Assembly: GCA_029779645.1 (NCBI GenBank)
Contig: JAKPAC010000012.1
Span: 210,295-274,294 of the forward strand
Direction of reading: 5' to 3'
Source of the DNA: Actinomycetes bacterium
Lineage (GTDB): Bacteria > Actinomycetota > Actinomycetes > Actinomycetales > Microbacteriaceae
Length of the DNA stretch: 64,000 bases
The notes below the pieces were generated by a model. The model was not told where the DNA came from. It ran no database searches and was given only the letters and a program-made list of their open reading frames with translations. Positions 13,023 to 23,620 of the stretch are shown here, piece by piece. The position numbers were made by a program, and so were the translations under genes. Each line of letters begins with the position of its first letter. Position 1 is the first letter of the stretch.

Positions 13023-13037
13023 CGGCTGCGCCGCTGA

Positions 13038-13598
13038 CTAGTTGACGCGGCCGAGGTAGTCGCCCGTGCGGGTGTCGACCTTGACCTTCGTGCCGGTCTC
13101 GAGGAAGAGGGGCACCTGGATCTCGTAGCCGGTCTCGACGGTGGCGGGCTTGGTGCCGGCCGAGGAGCGGTCGCCCTGGAGACCCGGCTCGGTGTAGGTG
13201 ATCTCGAGCACGACGGACGCCGGCAGGTCGATGTACAGCGGGTTGCCGTTGTGCAGGGCGATCGTGACCGGCTGGCTCTCCAGCAGGAAGTTCGCGGCGT
13301 CGCCGACGACGACGTCGCTGACGGTGATCTGGTCGTAGTCCTGCGTGTCCATGAACACGAAGCCGTCGCCGTCGGCGTAGAGGTAGGTGAAGTCGCGGCG
13401 GTCGACGTTCTCGATCTCGACCTTGGCGCCGGCGTTGAAGGTGCGGTCGACCGACTTGCCGGTGACCACGTTCTTCAGCTTGGTGCGCACGAACGCACCG
13501 CCCTTGCCGGGCTTCACGTGCTGGAACTCGACGACGTTCCAAAGCTGGCCGTCGATGCTGAGGACGACGCCATTCTTGATGTCTGCGGTGGAAGCCAT
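13038..13598 (-). CDS. efp: Elongation factor P
   Basis: The 186-residue, three-domain beta-barrel protein relieves ribosome stalling at polyproline. The tip loop reads PGKGGAF with the conserved Lys at position 32. No epmA/epmB-type modification genes are in view, consistent with the P-flanked unmodified Lys type reported for Actinobacteria. About 85 nt separate it from aroQ; TAGTAT on the minus strand near 13672-13677 is a possible -10. Confidence 0.97.
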   Translation of the reverse strand: MASTADIKNGVVLSIDGQLWNVVEFQHVKPGKGGAFVRTKLKNVVTGKSVDRTFNAGAKVEIENVDRRDFTYLYADGDGFVFMDTQDYDQITVSDVVVGDAANFLLESQPVTIALHNGNPLYIDLPASVVLEITYTEPGLQGDRSSAGTKPATVETGYEIQVPLFLETGTKVKVDTRTGDYLGRVN

Positions 13599-13683
13599 GG
13601 GAGTATCCGATTCCGTTCTAGGTGTGAAGATTTCGGTGCGCGATGCGGGTCGACGCGAACGCGCGACATTTCATACTACGTGC

Positions 13684-14133
13684 TCAGTCCGTGCCGGTGC
13701 CTGTGACCAGGCCGATGAGCCGTGCAGTCGCCAGCGCATATCCGGCGATCCCCTCGCCGATCACATGCACGGCGGCGACATCGGCGACATAGGAATGATG
13801 GCGGAAGGCCTCGCGCTCGTACACGTTCGAGATGTGCACCTCGGCGACGGGGAGCGCCACCCCCGAGAGCGCATCGCGCAGCACCACCGAGGTGTGCGTG
13901 AGTCCGCCCGGATTGATCACGATGCCGGCGCACGTCGTGCGCGCCGCGTGGATCGCGTCGATGAGCACGCCCTCGTGGTTGCTCTGCACCGCCTCGACCT
14001 CGAACCCGCCCGCGGCTGCGGTGGCGCGCACCAGCGCCTCGACGTCGGCGAGCGTCTCGTGACCGTACACCTCCGGCTCCCGAATCCCGAGCAGGTTGAG
14101 GTTGGGGCCGTTGACCAGCAGAATCGTCGCCAT
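13684..14133 (-). CDS. aroQ: 3-dehydroquinate dehydratase, type II
   Basis: The product has 149 residues and begins [25 protein letters not shown] is the type II signature; [17 protein letters not shown] carries the substrate loop and catalytic His. It dehydrates 3-dehydroquinate in the shikimate pathway. AAGGAG lies 7 nt before the ATG. It follows aroB in the same direction. Confidence 0.97.
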   Translation of the reverse strand: MATILLVNGPNLNLLGIREPEVYGHETLADVEALVRATAAAGGFEVEAVQSNHEGVLIDAIHAARTTCAGIVINPGGLTHTSVVLRDALSGVALPVAEVHISNVYEREAFRHHSYVADVAAVHVIGEGIAGYALATARLIGLVTGTGTD

Positions 14134-14158
14134 CAGTGTCTCCTTGCTCCGCGAGGGC

Positions 14159-15265
14159 TCAGTCGCCGATCTCCTGGTAGGCGGCGAACAGCAGCGACTC
14201 GTCCGGCGCCGACATCACGCTCGGGCGCGCGATGTCGTCGAGGACGATGAAGCGCAGCATGCCGCTGCGGGTCTTCTTGTCGCGCTGCATGGTCGCCAGC
14301 AGCGTCGGCCAGCGCCCCGCCGGGTAGCTGGTGGGGAGCGTGAGCGATTCGAGGATGGCGCGGTGGCGCTGCACGGCCTCGTCGCTGAGCCGGCCGGCGA
14401 GCCGCGAGAGCTCGGCGGCGAAGACCATGCCGATCGCCACGGCGGCGCCGTGCCTCCAGCGGTAGCGCTCCGCGTGCTCGATCGCGTGGCCGAGGGTGTG
14501 CCCGTAGTTGAGGATCTCGCGCAGGCCGGCCTCGCGGAAGTCCTCCCCCACGACCTCGGCCTTCATCGCGATGGCGAGCTCGATGCAGCGACGGAACTGC
14601 GCCGCCGCCGGATCGGTCGCGGCATCCACATCGGCCTCGAGGATGTCGAGGATCTCGGGGCGCGCGATGAAGCCCGCCTTCACGATCTCGGCGAAGCCGG
14701 CGAGGATCTCGTTGCGCGGCAGCGTGTCGAGCAGCTCGAGGTCGACCACGACCGCTGCGGGCGCCCAGAACGCGCCCACGAGGTTCTTGCCCTCGTTCGT
14801 GTTGATGCCCGTCTTGCCGCCGACGGCCGCGTCGACCATGCCGAGCACCGAGGTGGGCACCTGCACGATCTTCACGCCGCGAAGCCAGGTCGCCGCGACG
14901 AATCCGGCGAGGTCGGTCGTCGCCCCGCCGCCGAGCGCGACGACGGCGTCGTTGCGGGTGAAGTCGGCCTGGCCCATGATCTGCCAGCAGAACGCCGCGA
15001 CCTCGACGCGCTTGCCGCTCTCGGCGTCGGGCACCTCGGCGAGCAGCACCTGGCGGCCGTCGCGTGCGAGCAGCTCGCGCAGCTCGGTGGCCTTCGCGCC
15101 CATGGTCGGCGGGTGCACGAGCAGGACCTTCGAGACGTCGGCGCCGAGTGCCTCGTCGACCAGGTGCAGGATGCCGCGGCCGACGTGGATGTCGTAGCCC
15201 GGCGTGCCCGCCACGGTGATCCTGGTGGGCTCCTGCCCGGCGCTGCCGGGGTGTGCGCTGCTCAT
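14159..15265 (-). CDS. aroB: 3-dehydroquinate synthase
   Basis: At 368 residues from the ATG at 15265, the protein has the NAD- and metal-binding core of Aro[38 protein letters not shown] and [11 protein letters not shown]. It makes 3-dehydroquinate from DAHP. The start overlaps the aroK stop by 4 nt; longer in-frame extensions upstream would run into aroK and are not needed. Confidence 0.97.
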   Translation of the reverse strand: MSSAHPGSAGQEPTRITVAGTPGYDIHVGRGILHLVDEALGADVSKVLLVHPPTMGAKATELRELLARDGRQVLLAEVPDAESGKRVEVAAFCWQIMGQADFTRNDAVVALGGGATTDLAGFVAATWLRGVKIVQVPTSVLGMVDAAVGGKTGINTNEGKNLVGAFWAPAAVVVDLELLDTLPRNEILAGFAEIVKAGFIARPEILDILEADVDAATDPAAAQFRRCIELAIAMKAEVVGEDFREAGLREILNYGHTLGHAIEHAERYRWRHGAAVAIGMVFAAELSRLAGRLSDEAVQRHRAILESLTLPTSYPAGRWPTLLATMQRDKKTRSGMLRFIVLDDIARPSVMSAPDESLLFAAYQEIGD

Positions 15266-15774
15266 CGTGGGTTCTCCTTGCTCCAGGCGACGATCGCGTC
15301 GACCACTGCCTGCAGCGGTCCGTGGGACGTGTCGAACGTGACGGTCGCGACCTCTTCGTAGATCGGCTTGCGGGCGGCATAGATGCGCGCCCACTCCTCG
15401 ACGCCGCTGCCGCGAAGCAGGGGCCGCGAGTCGTCGCGAAGGCGGGACGCCACGGTGCGGGCATCGACCGTCAGCAGCACCACGCGGTGGCCGGCGAGCT
15501 CGGCGCGCGTCTCGGGGTGCATCGCGGCACCCCCGCCGAGGGCGAGCACACCGGGTCGGCCGAGGGCCTCGTGGACGGCGTCGCGCTCGAGCGCCCGGAA
15601 GTACGGCTCGCCATGCTCGTCGAAGATGGCCGAGATCGCCCCGTGCTCGCGCACGATGACGGCGTCGGTGTCGGTGAACGGCACGCCGAGCGCCTTCGCG
15701 ACGCGGCGGCCGATGCTCGACTTGCCGACCCCCATCGGGCCGACGAGCACGATGGCGGGCGCGTCAGCGGTCAC
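15262..15774 (-). CDS. aroK: Shikimate kinase
   Basis: The 170-residue product has Walker [10 protein letters not shown] near residues 12-20, the shikimate-binding DTDAVI and the [11 protein letters not shown] motif. It phosphorylates shikimate. It overlaps aroC upstream by 11 nt and aroB downstream by 4 nt, so the aroC-aroK-aroB block is translationally coupled. Confidence 0.97.
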   Translation of the reverse strand: MTADAPAIVLVGPMGVGKSSIGRRVAKALGVPFTDTDAVIVREHGAISAIFDEHGEPYFRALERDAVHEALGRPGVLALGGGAAMHPETRAELAGHRVVLLTVDARTVASRLRDDSRPLLRGSGVEEWARIYAARKPIYEEVATVTFDTSHGPLQAVVDAIVAWSKENPR

Positions 15775-16987
15775 TGTCGAGCAGCGCCGCGTCCGAGGCC
15801 GAGGCGGTGCGCAGCGACGCGGGGATCGCCGCGAGGTAGCTCTCGAGGTTGCGACGGGTCTCGCCGACCGAGTCGCCCCCGAACTTCTCGAGGAAGGCGC
15901 CCGCCAGCACGATGGCGGTCATCGCCTCGGCGACCACGCCCGCGGCGGGCACCGCGCACACGTCGGAGCGCTGGTGGTGCGCGCCCGAGGCCTCGCCCGT
16001 GGCGACGTCGACCGTGCGCAGCGCGCGGGGCACCGTCGCGATCGGCTTCATGCCGGCGCGCACGCGCAGCACGGTGCCGGTGCTCATCCCGCCCTCGGTG
16101 CCGCCCGCGCGATCGCTCGATCGGGTCAGGCCCTGCTCGGTGACGAAGAGCTCGTCATGGGCGGCGGAGCCGCGGCGGGTCGTGGTGAGGAATCCGTCTC
16201 CCACCTCGACGCCCTTGATCGCCTGGATGCTCATCAGCGCCTGGGCGAGCTGGCCATCGAGGCGGCGATCCCAGTGCACGTGCGACCCGAGCCCGGGCGG
16301 CAGGCCGTAGGCGAGCACCTCGACGATGCCGCCGAGCGTGTCGCCCGCCTTGTGCGCGTCGTCGACCTCGGCGACCATGCGCTCGGAGGTCTCGGGGTGG
16401 AAGCAGCGCAGCGGGTCGGCGTCGAGCGCGGCGACGTCCGCCGGGCCGGGCAGCGGCGCGTCCTCGGGTGCGCGAACCGGGCCGATCGAGAGCGTGTGGC
16501 TGACCAGCTGCACGCCGAGCTCGGCGAGGAAGGCGCGGGCGACGGCGCCGAGGGCCACGCGCGCGGCCGTCTCTCGGGCGCTCGCGCGCTCGAGGATGGG
16601 GCGCGCCTCGTCGAAGTCGTACTTCTGCATGCCGACGAGGTCGGCGTGCCCCGGCCGCGGGCGCGTGAGGGCGGCGCCGCGGCCTCGCGAGCGGTCGGTG
16701 AGCTCGACGGGCTCGGCGCTCATCACCTCGGTCCACTTGGGCCACTCGGTGTTGCCGATGCGAATCGCGATCGGGCTGCCGATCGTGCGACCGTGCACGA
16801 CGCCGGCCGAGAGCGTGAGCTCGTCTGCCTCGAACTTCATCCGCGAGCCGCGGCCGTAGCCGAGCTTCCTGCGGTTGAGATCGGCCTGGATGGCGTCGAT
16901 CGACACGGGGACGCCGGAGGGCAGACCCTCCATGATTGTGACGAGTTCGGGTCCGTGGGACTCCCCCGCCGTGAGCACGCGAAGCAT
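15764..16987 (-). CDS. aroC: Chorismate synthase
   Basis: This 407-residue enzyme begins [16 protein letters not shown] and includes [17 protein letters not shown] and [15 protein letters not shown], the FMN- and EPSP-binding signatures. It makes chorismate. I chose the ATG at 16987 because it gives the family N-terminus exactly; an in-frame ATG pair at 16999/16996 would add four residues. GGGG 4 nt upstream is a close-set ribosome binding site. Confidence 0.95.
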   Translation of the reverse strand: MLRVLTAGESHGPELVTIMEGLPSGVPVSIDAIQADLNRRKLGYGRGSRMKFEADELTLSAGVVHGRTIGSPIAIRIGNTEWPKWTEVMSAEPVELTDRSRGRGAALTRPRPGHADLVGMQKYDFDEARPILERASARETAARVALGAVARAFLAELGVQLVSHTLSIGPVRAPEDAPLPGPADVAALDADPLRCFHPETSERMVAEVDDAHKAGDTLGGIVEVLAYGLPPGLGSHVHWDRRLDGQLAQALMSIQAIKGVEVGDGFLTTTRRGSAAHDELFVTEQGLTRSSDRAGGTEGGMSTGTVLRVRAGMKPIATVPRALRTVDVATGEASGAHHQRSDVCAVPAAGVVAEAMTAIVLAGAFLEKFGGDSVGETRRNLESYLAAIPASLRTASASDAALLDSDR

Positions 16988-17059
16988 GTGCCCCATCATC
17001 CCATAAGCGCGGCCACCGTGACGTCGCGCGGCGCGCCCGGCGGCCCCGCCCGGCGGCGG

Positions 17060-17920
17060 TCAGTCGCTCAGGCCCACCACTGCGCGCATCGCCGCGCGCG
17101 CCGCCTGCTCCTGCGGGAGCGGCGCGGCGACATCGCCCGTGACGAAGATCCGCACCTGCAGCAGCGCCTGTTCGACGAGCATCGAGAGCCCCGAGGACGC
17201 GGGCGCGCCGTGTGCCTGCCAGCGCGCCGCCAGCGAGCTCGGCCAGGGCGAGTAGGCGACGTCGAGCAGCGTCCCGCCGGCAGTCGCGAGCGCGTCAGCC
17301 GTGGCGTCCGGGAGGTTCGTTCCGCCGGGCAGCGTGCCCACCGTCACATCGACCTTCGCCGGGGCGGACGCGCCCAGCTGCGCCGTCGTGACGACGGCGC
17401 CCTGCCGCGCGCCGAGGGCGACGAGCGGCGCGGCCTTCTGCGGGCTGCGCGCGACGACCTCGATGCGCCGGGCGCCGAGCTCGACCAGGGCGACGAGCGC
17501 GGATGCCGCGGTCGCGCCGGCGCCGATGATCCGGGCCGCGCCCGGCCCGTCGATGCCCTCGCCGCGCAGGGCCCGGGCGAGCCCGCCGACGTCGGTGTTG
17601 TAGCCGCGCGGCCCGTCGGGGCCGAGCAGGAGCGTGTTGACCGCTCCCGTGAGGGCGGCGTGCCGGTCGCGCGTGGCCGCTGCGGTGAACGCCGCCTCCT
17701 TCAGCGGCATGGTGAGCGAGAGCCCGCGCCACGAGGCATCCAGCCCCCCGAGTGCGGACGCGAAGCCGGCCGCATCGACCCGCCGGCGGCCGTAGCACCA
17801 ATCGAGGCCGAGCACCGCGTATGCGGCCGCGTGCAGATCGGGCGAGCGGCTGTGGTCGATGGGGTCGCCCCAGACCGCGAGATTGGTGTCGATGCCGCCG
17901 CTCGTGCGGGTGTTCGTCAT
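17060..17920 (-). CDS. aroE: Shikimate dehydrogenase
   Basis: A 286-residue AroE-family oxidoreductase with WGDPIDHSRSPDLH (shikimate site), SLTMPLKEAAF with catalytic Lys, GYNTDVGGL, and a Rossmann segment beginning IIGAGATAASAL. It reduces 3-dehydroshikimate with NADPH. It starts 4 nt after the mltG stop, and aroC follows after a 72-nt gap. Confidence 0.95.
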   Translation of the reverse strand: MTNTRTSGGIDTNLAVWGDPIDHSRSPDLHAAAYAVLGLDWCYGRRRVDAAGFASALGGLDASWRGLSLTMPLKEAAFTAAATRDRHAALTGAVNTLLLGPDGPRGYNTDVGGLARALRGEGIDGPGAARIIGAGATAASALVALVELGARRIEVVARSPQKAAPLVALGARQGAVVTTAQLGASAPAKVDVTVGTLPGGTNLPDATADALATAGGTLLDVAYSPWPSSLAARWQAHGAPASSGLSMLVEQALLQVRIFVTGDVAAPLPQEQAARAAMRAVVGLSD

Positions 17921-17924
17921 CGCG

Positions 17925-19403
17925 TCAGCACCCCGCGTCCGGGTTGTCGCGGCACCACTGGATCCACTGCTTGCGCGCGGCCTCGTGCTCGGCGGCGGTG
18001 GTGGTGAAGACGGTCTCGCCGGTGTTGAGGTTGACCGTCACGAAGTAGTACCAGGGGCCGTCGACGGGGTGCGCCGCCGCCTCGATCGCGAGGTCGCCGG
18101 GGTTGGCGATCGGGCCGATCGGCAGGCCGGGGTGCACGTAGGTGTTCCACGGGTTGGGGTCGCGCAGCGCCGCGCCGGAGGAGCTCACGCTGCCGTCGTG
18201 CATCTCGCCGTAGCCGTACTGGGCGGTCGAGTCCATCTGCAGCAGGCCGAAGGTCTCGGTGTTGCCCGGCTGCAGGCGGTTCTCGATCACGCGCGAGACC
18301 TTGAAGAAGTCGTCCGAGAAGCGCGCCTCGCGCTGCACGATCGAGGCGATCGTGAGGATGCGCTGCCGATCCTCGACGGCGACGCCGGCATTGTTCAGCG
18401 AGGTCACGGCGCGGTCGATCATGGCCTGCACCACCTCGGTCGCGGTCACCCCGGGGTTGAAGGTGTAGCGCGCCGGAAACAGCCAGCCCTCGAGCGAGTC
18501 GGCCTTGATCGAGTACGCCGACGGATCGGCGACCGCGGCCTCGAGCTCGGCGAGCGGGATCCCGAGATCCTCGGCGAGGATCGGCAGCGTCTGCGCGACC
18601 GTCAGGCCCTCGCGCACCAGCGTGCTCGCCTCGGAGCGGCTCGCGGGATCCTGCAGCGCGGCGAGGGCGGCCGCGGCGGTCATCCGGGTCTGCAGGGTGT
18701 ACACGCCGGGGTAGAACACCGGCTGCTCGGGCATCTTCAGCAGGAGCTCGTAGAGCGCGTCCGGCGTCTTGATGACGCCCGCCGCGGCGAGCGTGCGCGA
18801 GATGGCGAGGCCGTTGTCGCCCTCGCTGATCTCGACGATCGCCTCGCCGCTCGCGAGCCCGGGCTCGAAGTCGGTGGGCTCCTGCCAGCCGAGCACCTTG
18901 CGGATCTGCGGCTCGTAGGTGCTCCACGCCCACACGCCCGCGCCGCCGATGCCGGCCAGCAGCGCGACGACGATGCCGAGGGCGATCCACTTGCCCTTGC
19001 CGCCGCGTCGGCGCCCCGCCCGCCCCGAGCCGTCCGCGCCGGAGACGGATTCGGCGTCGGCCGCGAGCAGCTCGTCGAGGGTGAGGGCGGATGCCGCGTC
19101 CCCCGCGGCGCGCGGCGCTTCGGCGTCCGGGGCCGGGCGCGCGCCATCGGCGGTCGTCTCGCTCGGCGTGCGCTGCCGCGCGCCGCTCTGCCCGGCGTCC
19201 GAGCCCTGCGCCGCGGCCGACCCGGGTTCCCCGTCCGATCCGGGCTCCCCGTCCGACCCCTGCGCCGCGGCGCGCGCCTCGCGGCGCGAGGCCGGCTGAC
19301 CTCCAGGCGCCGCGTCGGCGCCCGGCTGCGCGGCGCGCGGGTCGGGCAGGTCGCCGAACACGTCGGTGAAGTCGTCGTCGGGCGGCGTCGACTTGTCGGT
19401 CAT
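17925..19403 (-). CDS. mltG: Endolytic murein transglycosylase MltG (YceG-like)
   Basis: The protein has 492 residues. About 130 N-terminal residues are disordered and rich in Ala, Gly, Asp and Arg, followed by a basic stretch (GRRRGGKGK) and one membrane helix (WIALGIVVALLAGIGGAGVW). The extracytoplasmic YceG domain follows, with the catalytic-Glu region SIVQREARFSDDF and the C-terminal HPGLPIGPIANPG. It cleaves nascent glycan strands and sets their length. It sits between ruvX and aroE, the conserved actinobacterial order. Confidence 0.95.
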   Translation of the reverse strand: MTDKSTPPDDDFTDVFGDLPDPRAAQPGADAAPGGQPASRREARAAAQGSDGEPGSDGEPGSAAAQGSDAGQSGARQRTPSETTADGARPAPDAEAPRAAGDAASALTLDELLAADAESVSGADGSGRAGRRRGGKGKWIALGIVVALLAGIGGAGVWAWSTYEPQIRKVLGWQEPTDFEPGLASGEAIVEISEGDNGLAISRTLAAAGVIKTPDALYELLLKMPEQPVFYPGVYTLQTRMTAAAALAALQDPASRSEASTLVREGLTVAQTLPILAEDLGIPLAELEAAVADPSAYSIKADSLEGWLFPARYTFNPGVTATEVVQAMIDRAVTSLNNAGVAVEDRQRILTIASIVQREARFSDDFFKVSRVIENRLQPGNTETFGLLQMDSTAQYGYGEMHDGSVSSSGAALRDPNPWNTYVHPGLPIGPIANPGDLAIEAAAHPVDGPWYYFVTVNLNTGETVFTTTAAEHEAARKQWIQWCRDNPDAGC

Positions 19404-19435
19404 GCGGTCAGCTCCGTCTGGTCAGCGCGGAAGTG

Positions 19436-19957
19436 CTACGCGCCGTCCGCCTCGGCGGGTTCGGCGACGTCGCCTGGTGGTGGGGTGTGCAGGGTCTCGC
19501 CGAGCGGGGTGCCGGTGAGCTTCTCGGTGTCGATCGCGTGCTGCAGGAGCACGACGGCGGCAACCTGATCCACAATGCTACGAGACGAACGCTGGGATCT
19601 TCCCGCACCACGCAGCGCGGAATGCGCCGTGACCGTGCTCAGCCGCTCGTCGACGAGCCGCACCGGCTGCACTCCCCCGGCCGCGTGCCACGCGGCGGCG
19701 AGCAGTCCGGCGAACTCGCGAGCGTCCGCCGTCGAGGGCGTCTCCCCGCCGGACATGCCCAGCGGCAGGCCGACGACGAGCTCGAACGCCTCGTGCTCGA
19801 GGGCGATCGCGATGATCCTCGCGACCGGGTCGCCCTTCGCCCGCGGAACCGTCTCGACCGGGGTCGCCAGCATCCCGTGCATGTCGCAGCGCGCGACGCC
19901 GATGCGCGCCTTGCCGACGTCGACGCCAATGCGCACGCCGGGACGGAAGCCGCTCAC
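19436..19957 (-). CDS. ruvX: RuvX/YqgF-type Holliday junction resolvase
   Basis: A 173-residue RNase H-fold protein beginning with RIGVDVGKARIGVARCD; later motifs are VGLPLGMSGG and RLVDERLSTV. It is homologous to YqgF, implicated in 16S rRNA processing and annotated as a putative Holliday junction resolvase. It overlaps alaS by 4 nt, the usual alaS-yqgF-mltG arrangement. Confidence 0.94.
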   Translation of the reverse strand: MSGFRPGVRIGVDVGKARIGVARCDMHGMLATPVETVPRAKGDPVARIIAIALEHEAFELVVGLPLGMSGGETPSTADAREFAGLLAAAWHAAGGVQPVRLVDERLSTVTAHSALRGAGRSQRSSRSIVDQVAAVVLLQHAIDTEKLTGTPLGETLHTPPPGDVAEPAEADGA

Positions 19958-22620
19958 GCGCCCGTCGCCGCCAGCCCCAGCGCGACCGAGTCGAGCGCGT
20001 CGGCGAGCTTCGCCGCGTCCGTGCCGCCGCCCTGGGCGACGTCGTCGCGTCCTCCCCCGCCGCCGCCGAGCACGCCGGCCGCGCCCTTCGCGAGGGCGCC
20101 GGCCTTCGCGCCGCGGCCGCGCGCGGCCTCGTTGGTGGCGACGATCACGACGGGTCGCTCGCCCACGACGGCGCCGAGGGCGACGACCGCGGCCTCGGTG
20201 CCGAGCTTGTCGCGCACGCCCAGCACGAGCGAGCGCAGGTCGTCGGCCGAGCCGACGGTGCCGAGCGAGTCAGCGACCAGCGCCACGCCGCCCGCGCGCG
20301 ACGCGCCGGCGGCCAGCGCGGGCACGCGCTCCATCAGGGCTCGCGCCTCGAACGCGGCGATCTTCTTCTCGGCGGCACGCAGGTTCGCGGTGAGCTCCGC
20401 GATGCGCTGCGGCAGCTGCTCGCGCGGCGTCTTCAGCGAGGAGGTGAGCGCCCCGACGATCGCCCGCTCGGCGGCGAGCTCACGGAACGCCTCCATGCCG
20501 ACCAGCGACTCGATGCGCCGGTTCGAGGCACCGACCGACTGCTCGCCGACGACGCTGATCAGGCCGATCTCGGCGGTGGATCCGACGTGCGTGCCCGCGC
20601 AGAGCTCGCGCGACCACGGGCCGCCGATGTCGACCATGCGCACGGTGTCGCCGTACTTCTCGCCGAACAGCGCCATCGCGCCGAGCTCCTTGGCCTCGGC
20701 GATGGGCAGCACGCGCGTGGTGACGGCGAAATTCTCGCGCACCGCGTTGTTCGCCACCTCCTCGATCTCGCTGCGGGTCTCTGCCGAGAGCGCCTCGCTC
20801 CAGCTGAAGTCGAGACGCAGGTAGCCGGCCTTGTTGAACGAGCCGGACTGGTTCGCGCTCTTGCCGAGGATCTCGTGGATCGCGGCGTGCACGATGTGCG
20901 TGCCCGAGTGGGCCTGCGTGGCGCCGCGACGATTGGATGCGTCGACCACCGTCGTCGCGGCGGCATCCACCGCCACCTCGCCCGCCGTGACCTGCACCAT
21001 GTGGCTGACCAGCCCCGGGACCGGCTTCTGCACGTCGAGCACCTCGAGCTCGAAGCCCGGGCCCACGATCAGGCCCTTGTCTGCCGCCTGCCCGCCGGCC
21101 TCGGCGTAGAGGGTGGTCTCGGCGAGGATGACCTCCGCGATCTGCCCCTCGCCGGCACGATCGACCGAGACGCCGTCGACGAGGATGCCCAGGACCCGAG
21201 ACTGGGTCTCGAGCTCGGTGTAGCCCACGAACTCGGTCTCGCCGAGCGCGCGGAACTCGCGGTACACGCTGTGGTCGGCGAGCGTGCGGCGCTTGGAGAG
21301 CGCGTCGGCCTTCGCACGATCGCGCTGCGCCTGCATCAGCTCGTTGAATGCGACGCGGTCGACGCTGAGCCCCGCCTCCTCCGCGATCTCGAGCGTGAGC
21401 TCGATGGGGAAGCCGTAGGTGTCGTGCAGCAGGAAGGCCTGGGGGCCGCCGAGCGCCGCATCGCCGCTGGCGCGGGTCGCGGTGAGCGCCTCGTCGAGGA
21501 TGTGCGAGCCGGCGGCGAGGGTGCGCAGGAAGGTCTGCTCCTCGGCCAGCGCGTACTTCGAGATGCGCTCCCAGTCGGTCTCGACCTCGGGGTACGCCGA
21601 CTTCATCGCGTCGCGCGAAGCCGTGAACAGCTCGAGGAAGGTGGGTCCCTCGACGCCGAGCAGGCGCATCGCGCGGATCACGCGGCGCATGAGGCGCCGG
21701 AGGATGTAGCCGCGACCCTCGTTCGAGGGGGTGACGCCGTCGCTGAGCAGCATGAGCGACGAGCGGACGTGATCGGCGATCACGCGCATGCGCACATCGT
21801 CGGCCGCGTCGACGCCGTACTCCCGACCGCTCAGCTGCGCCGCGCGGTCGAGCACCGGACGCACCTGGTCGGTCTCGTACATGTTGTCGACGCCCTGCTT
21901 GATGAACGCGACGCGCTCGAGGCCCATGCCGGTGTCGATGTTCTTCTTCGGCAGCTCGCCGAGGATGCGGAACTCGCTCTGGCTGCGCACATCGCCGATG
22001 GCGTACTGCATGAACACGAGGTTCCAGATCTCGACGTAGCGGTCGTCGTCGGTGGCGGGGCCGCCGTCGACGCCGTACGCGGGGCCGCGGTCGAAGAAGA
22101 TCTCCGAGCAGGGGCCGGCGGGGCCGGGCTGCCCGGTGCTCCAGTAGTTCGTGTCCTTGCCCAGGCGCTGGATCCGCTCCTCGGGCAGGCCCGCGATGCG
22201 ATGCCATAGCTCGAAGGCCTCGTCGTCGTCCTCGTAGACGGTGACCCAGAGATCCTTCGGATCGAAGCCGAGGCCCCCGTCGTCCTCAGCGCCGGTCAGC
22301 AGCTCCCAGGCGAAGGTGATGGCGCCTTCCTTGAAGTAGTCGCCGAAGGACCAGTTGCCCATCATCTGGAAGAAGGTGCCGTGACGGGGCGTCTTGCCGA
22401 CCTCTTCGATGTCGTTGGTGCGCAGGCACTTCTGCAGGTCGGCCGCGCGCGGGTAGGGCGCCGGCACATCGCCGTTGAGGTACGGGATGAACGGCACCAT
22501 GCCGGCGACGGTGAAGAGCAGGGTCGGGTCGTCCGACACGAGCGAAGCCGACGGCACGATGGTGTGGCCGCGCTTCTCGAAGTAGTCAAGGAATCGGCGG
22601 CTGATCTCAGCGGTCTTCAT
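19954..22620 (-). CDS. alaS: Alanyl-tRNA synthetase
   Basis: The 888-residue protein has the class II catalytic domain at the N-terminus (starting MKTAEISRRFLDYFEKRGH), the tRNA-recognition helices, an editing domain with HSGTHIVHAAIHEILG and CAGTHV zinc ligands, and a short C-terminal oligomerisation region with a GGGGGGRDDVAQGGG segment. It charges tRNA-Ala and clears mischarged Ser or Gly. Confidence 0.97.
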   Translation of the reverse strand: MKTAEISRRFLDYFEKRGHTIVPSASLVSDDPTLLFTVAGMVPFIPYLNGDVPAPYPRAADLQKCLRTNDIEEVGKTPRHGTFFQMMGNWSFGDYFKEGAITFAWELLTGAEDDGGLGFDPKDLWVTVYEDDDEAFELWHRIAGLPEERIQRLGKDTNYWSTGQPGPAGPCSEIFFDRGPAYGVDGGPATDDDRYVEIWNLVFMQYAIGDVRSQSEFRILGELPKKNIDTGMGLERVAFIKQGVDNMYETDQVRPVLDRAAQLSGREYGVDAADDVRMRVIADHVRSSLMLLSDGVTPSNEGRGYILRRLMRRVIRAMRLLGVEGPTFLELFTASRDAMKSAYPEVETDWERISKYALAEEQTFLRTLAAGSHILDEALTATRASGDAALGGPQAFLLHDTYGFPIELTLEIAEEAGLSVDRVAFNELMQAQRDRAKADALSKRRTLADHSVYREFRALGETEFVGYTELETQSRVLGILVDGVSVDRAGEGQIAEVILAETTLYAEAGGQAADKGLIVGPGFELEVLDVQKPVPGLVSHMVQVTAGEVAVDAAATTVVDASNRRGATQAHSGTHIVHAAIHEILGKSANQSGSFNKAGYLRLDFSWSEALSAETRSEIEEVANNAVRENFAVTTRVLPIAEAKELGAMALFGEKYGDTVRMVDIGGPWSRELCAGTHVGSTAEIGLISVVGEQSVGASNRRIESLVGMEAFRELAAERAIVGALTSSLKTPREQLPQRIAELTANLRAAEKKIAAFEARALMERVPALAAGASRAGGVALVADSLGTVGSADDLRSLVLGVRDKLGTEAAVVALGAVVGERPVVIVATNEAARGRGAKAGALAKGAAGVLGGGGGGRDDVAQGGGTDAAKLADALDSVALGLAATGA

Positions 22621-22818
22621 TTACGGTGTTTTTTCCTCGGGAGTATCGGCGAACTTCGCCTCCTGCTCGCGATATGCGGTCGAGACGAGCTCGGAGAATT
22701 CGCCGATTCGCGCGTCCAGCTCTGCAAACAGCTGCTGGCCACGCGCCGTCTTGTTCGCGAAATGCGCGACCACGAAGCCTCCGGCGACGCCGGCGACAAA
22801 CCACACGAGACCCTTCAT
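22621..22818 (-). CDS. Small single-pass membrane protein between rpsD and alaS
   Basis: A 65-residue protein with one N-terminal helix (LVWFVAGVAGGFVVAHF) and a charged tail. The start ATG at 22818 has GAGGAG 7 nt upstream. A small DUF948/YtxH-like protein in this place is common in Actinobacteria; its function is unknown. It ends directly before the alaS ATG, so the two are probably co-transcribed. Confidence 0.8.
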   Translation of the reverse strand: MKGLVWFVAGVAGGFVVAHFANKTARGQQLFAELDARIGEFSELVSTAYREQEAKFADTPEEKTP

Positions 22819-22927
22819 TGCAGGCTCCTCACACATCGCGCCGCGAAGATCGCGGCATCGTCACCATCGTACTGTGCGCCCCGCACCCCCTGCGGCATGC
22901 GCGGCGAGGCATGTGCGCCCGGGGTAT

Positions 22928-22967
22928 GCGAACGGGCGCCGGATCCGAAGATCCGACGCCCGTTCGC
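22928..22967 (-). terminator. Strong hairpin after rpsD
   Basis: An 18-bp stem with one mismatch (22928-22945 with 22950-22967) and a CGAA tetraloop begins 24 nt after the rpsD stop. There is no U-tract, as often in high-GC actinobacteria, but the stem is long and the tetraloop stable. Confidence 0.8.
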
Positions 22968-22990
22968 AATCGCTGCGCTGTGCCTGTGGC

Positions 22991-23620
22991 CTAGCGGGCT
23001 GCGTAGTACTCGACGACGAGCTGCACGTCACACGTGACCGGCACCTCGGAGCGCTTCGGGCGACGCACCAGGCGCGCCTGCAGCTTGTCGAGCTCGACAT
23101 CGAGGTAGGCCGGCGTGGCCGGGAGCACGTCGGTGTGACCACCGGCGGCCGCGACCTGGAAGGGCTCGGTGGCCTCGCTGCGCGCCTTGACGTGGATGAG
23201 CTGACCCGGCTTCACACGGAACGACGGGCGGTCGACGAGCTGGCCGTCGACCATGATGTGGCGGTGCACGACCAGCTGACGCGCCTGTGCGGTGGTGCGG
23301 GCGAAGCCGGCACGCAGCACGAGGGCGTCGAGGCGCTGCTCGAGCAGCTCGACCAGGTTCTCACCGGTCAGGCCGTCCTGACGACGAGCCTCGTCGAAGG
23401 TGTTGCGCATCTGCTTCTCGCGGATGCCGTACTGGGCGCGAAGGCGCTGCTTCTCGCGCAGACGAACGGCGTAGTCGCTGTCCTGCTTGCGCTTGGTGCG
23501 GCCGTGCTCGCCGGGCGCGTAGGGGCGCTTCTCGAGGTACTTGGCCGCCTTCGGGGTGAGGGCGATGCCCAGCGACCGCGAAAGGCGGGTCTGGCTGCGG
23601 GTGCGTGACTTCGTAGACAC
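22991..23620 (-). CDS. rpsD: 30S ribosomal protein S4
   Basis: The 209-residue product begins at GTG 23620 (AGGAAATC upstream as RBS) and reads STKSRTRSQTRLSRSLGIAL. It includes the S4 RNA-binding domain (LEQRLDALVLRAGFA ... RQLVVHRHIMVDG). The zinc-binding cysteines of some S4 proteins are absent, i.e. the C- form. It is unlinked from the large ribosomal operons and stands alone next to alaS, the usual position in this family. Confidence 0.97.
   Translation of the reverse strand: MSTKSRTRSQTRLSRSLGIALTPKAAKYLEKRPYAPGEHGRTKRKQDSDYAVRLREKQRLRAQYGIREKQMRNTFDEARRQDGLTGENLVELLEQRLDALVLRAGFARTTAQARQLVVHRHIMVDGQLVDRPSFRVKPGQLIHVKARSEATEPFQVAAAGGHTDVLPATPAYLDVELDKLQARLVRRPKRSEVPVTCDVQLVVEYYAAR

Noticed and set aside
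19404..19435. A separate small gene between mltG and ruvX
   Set aside because: The gap is only 32 nt and the flanking genes fill the rest.
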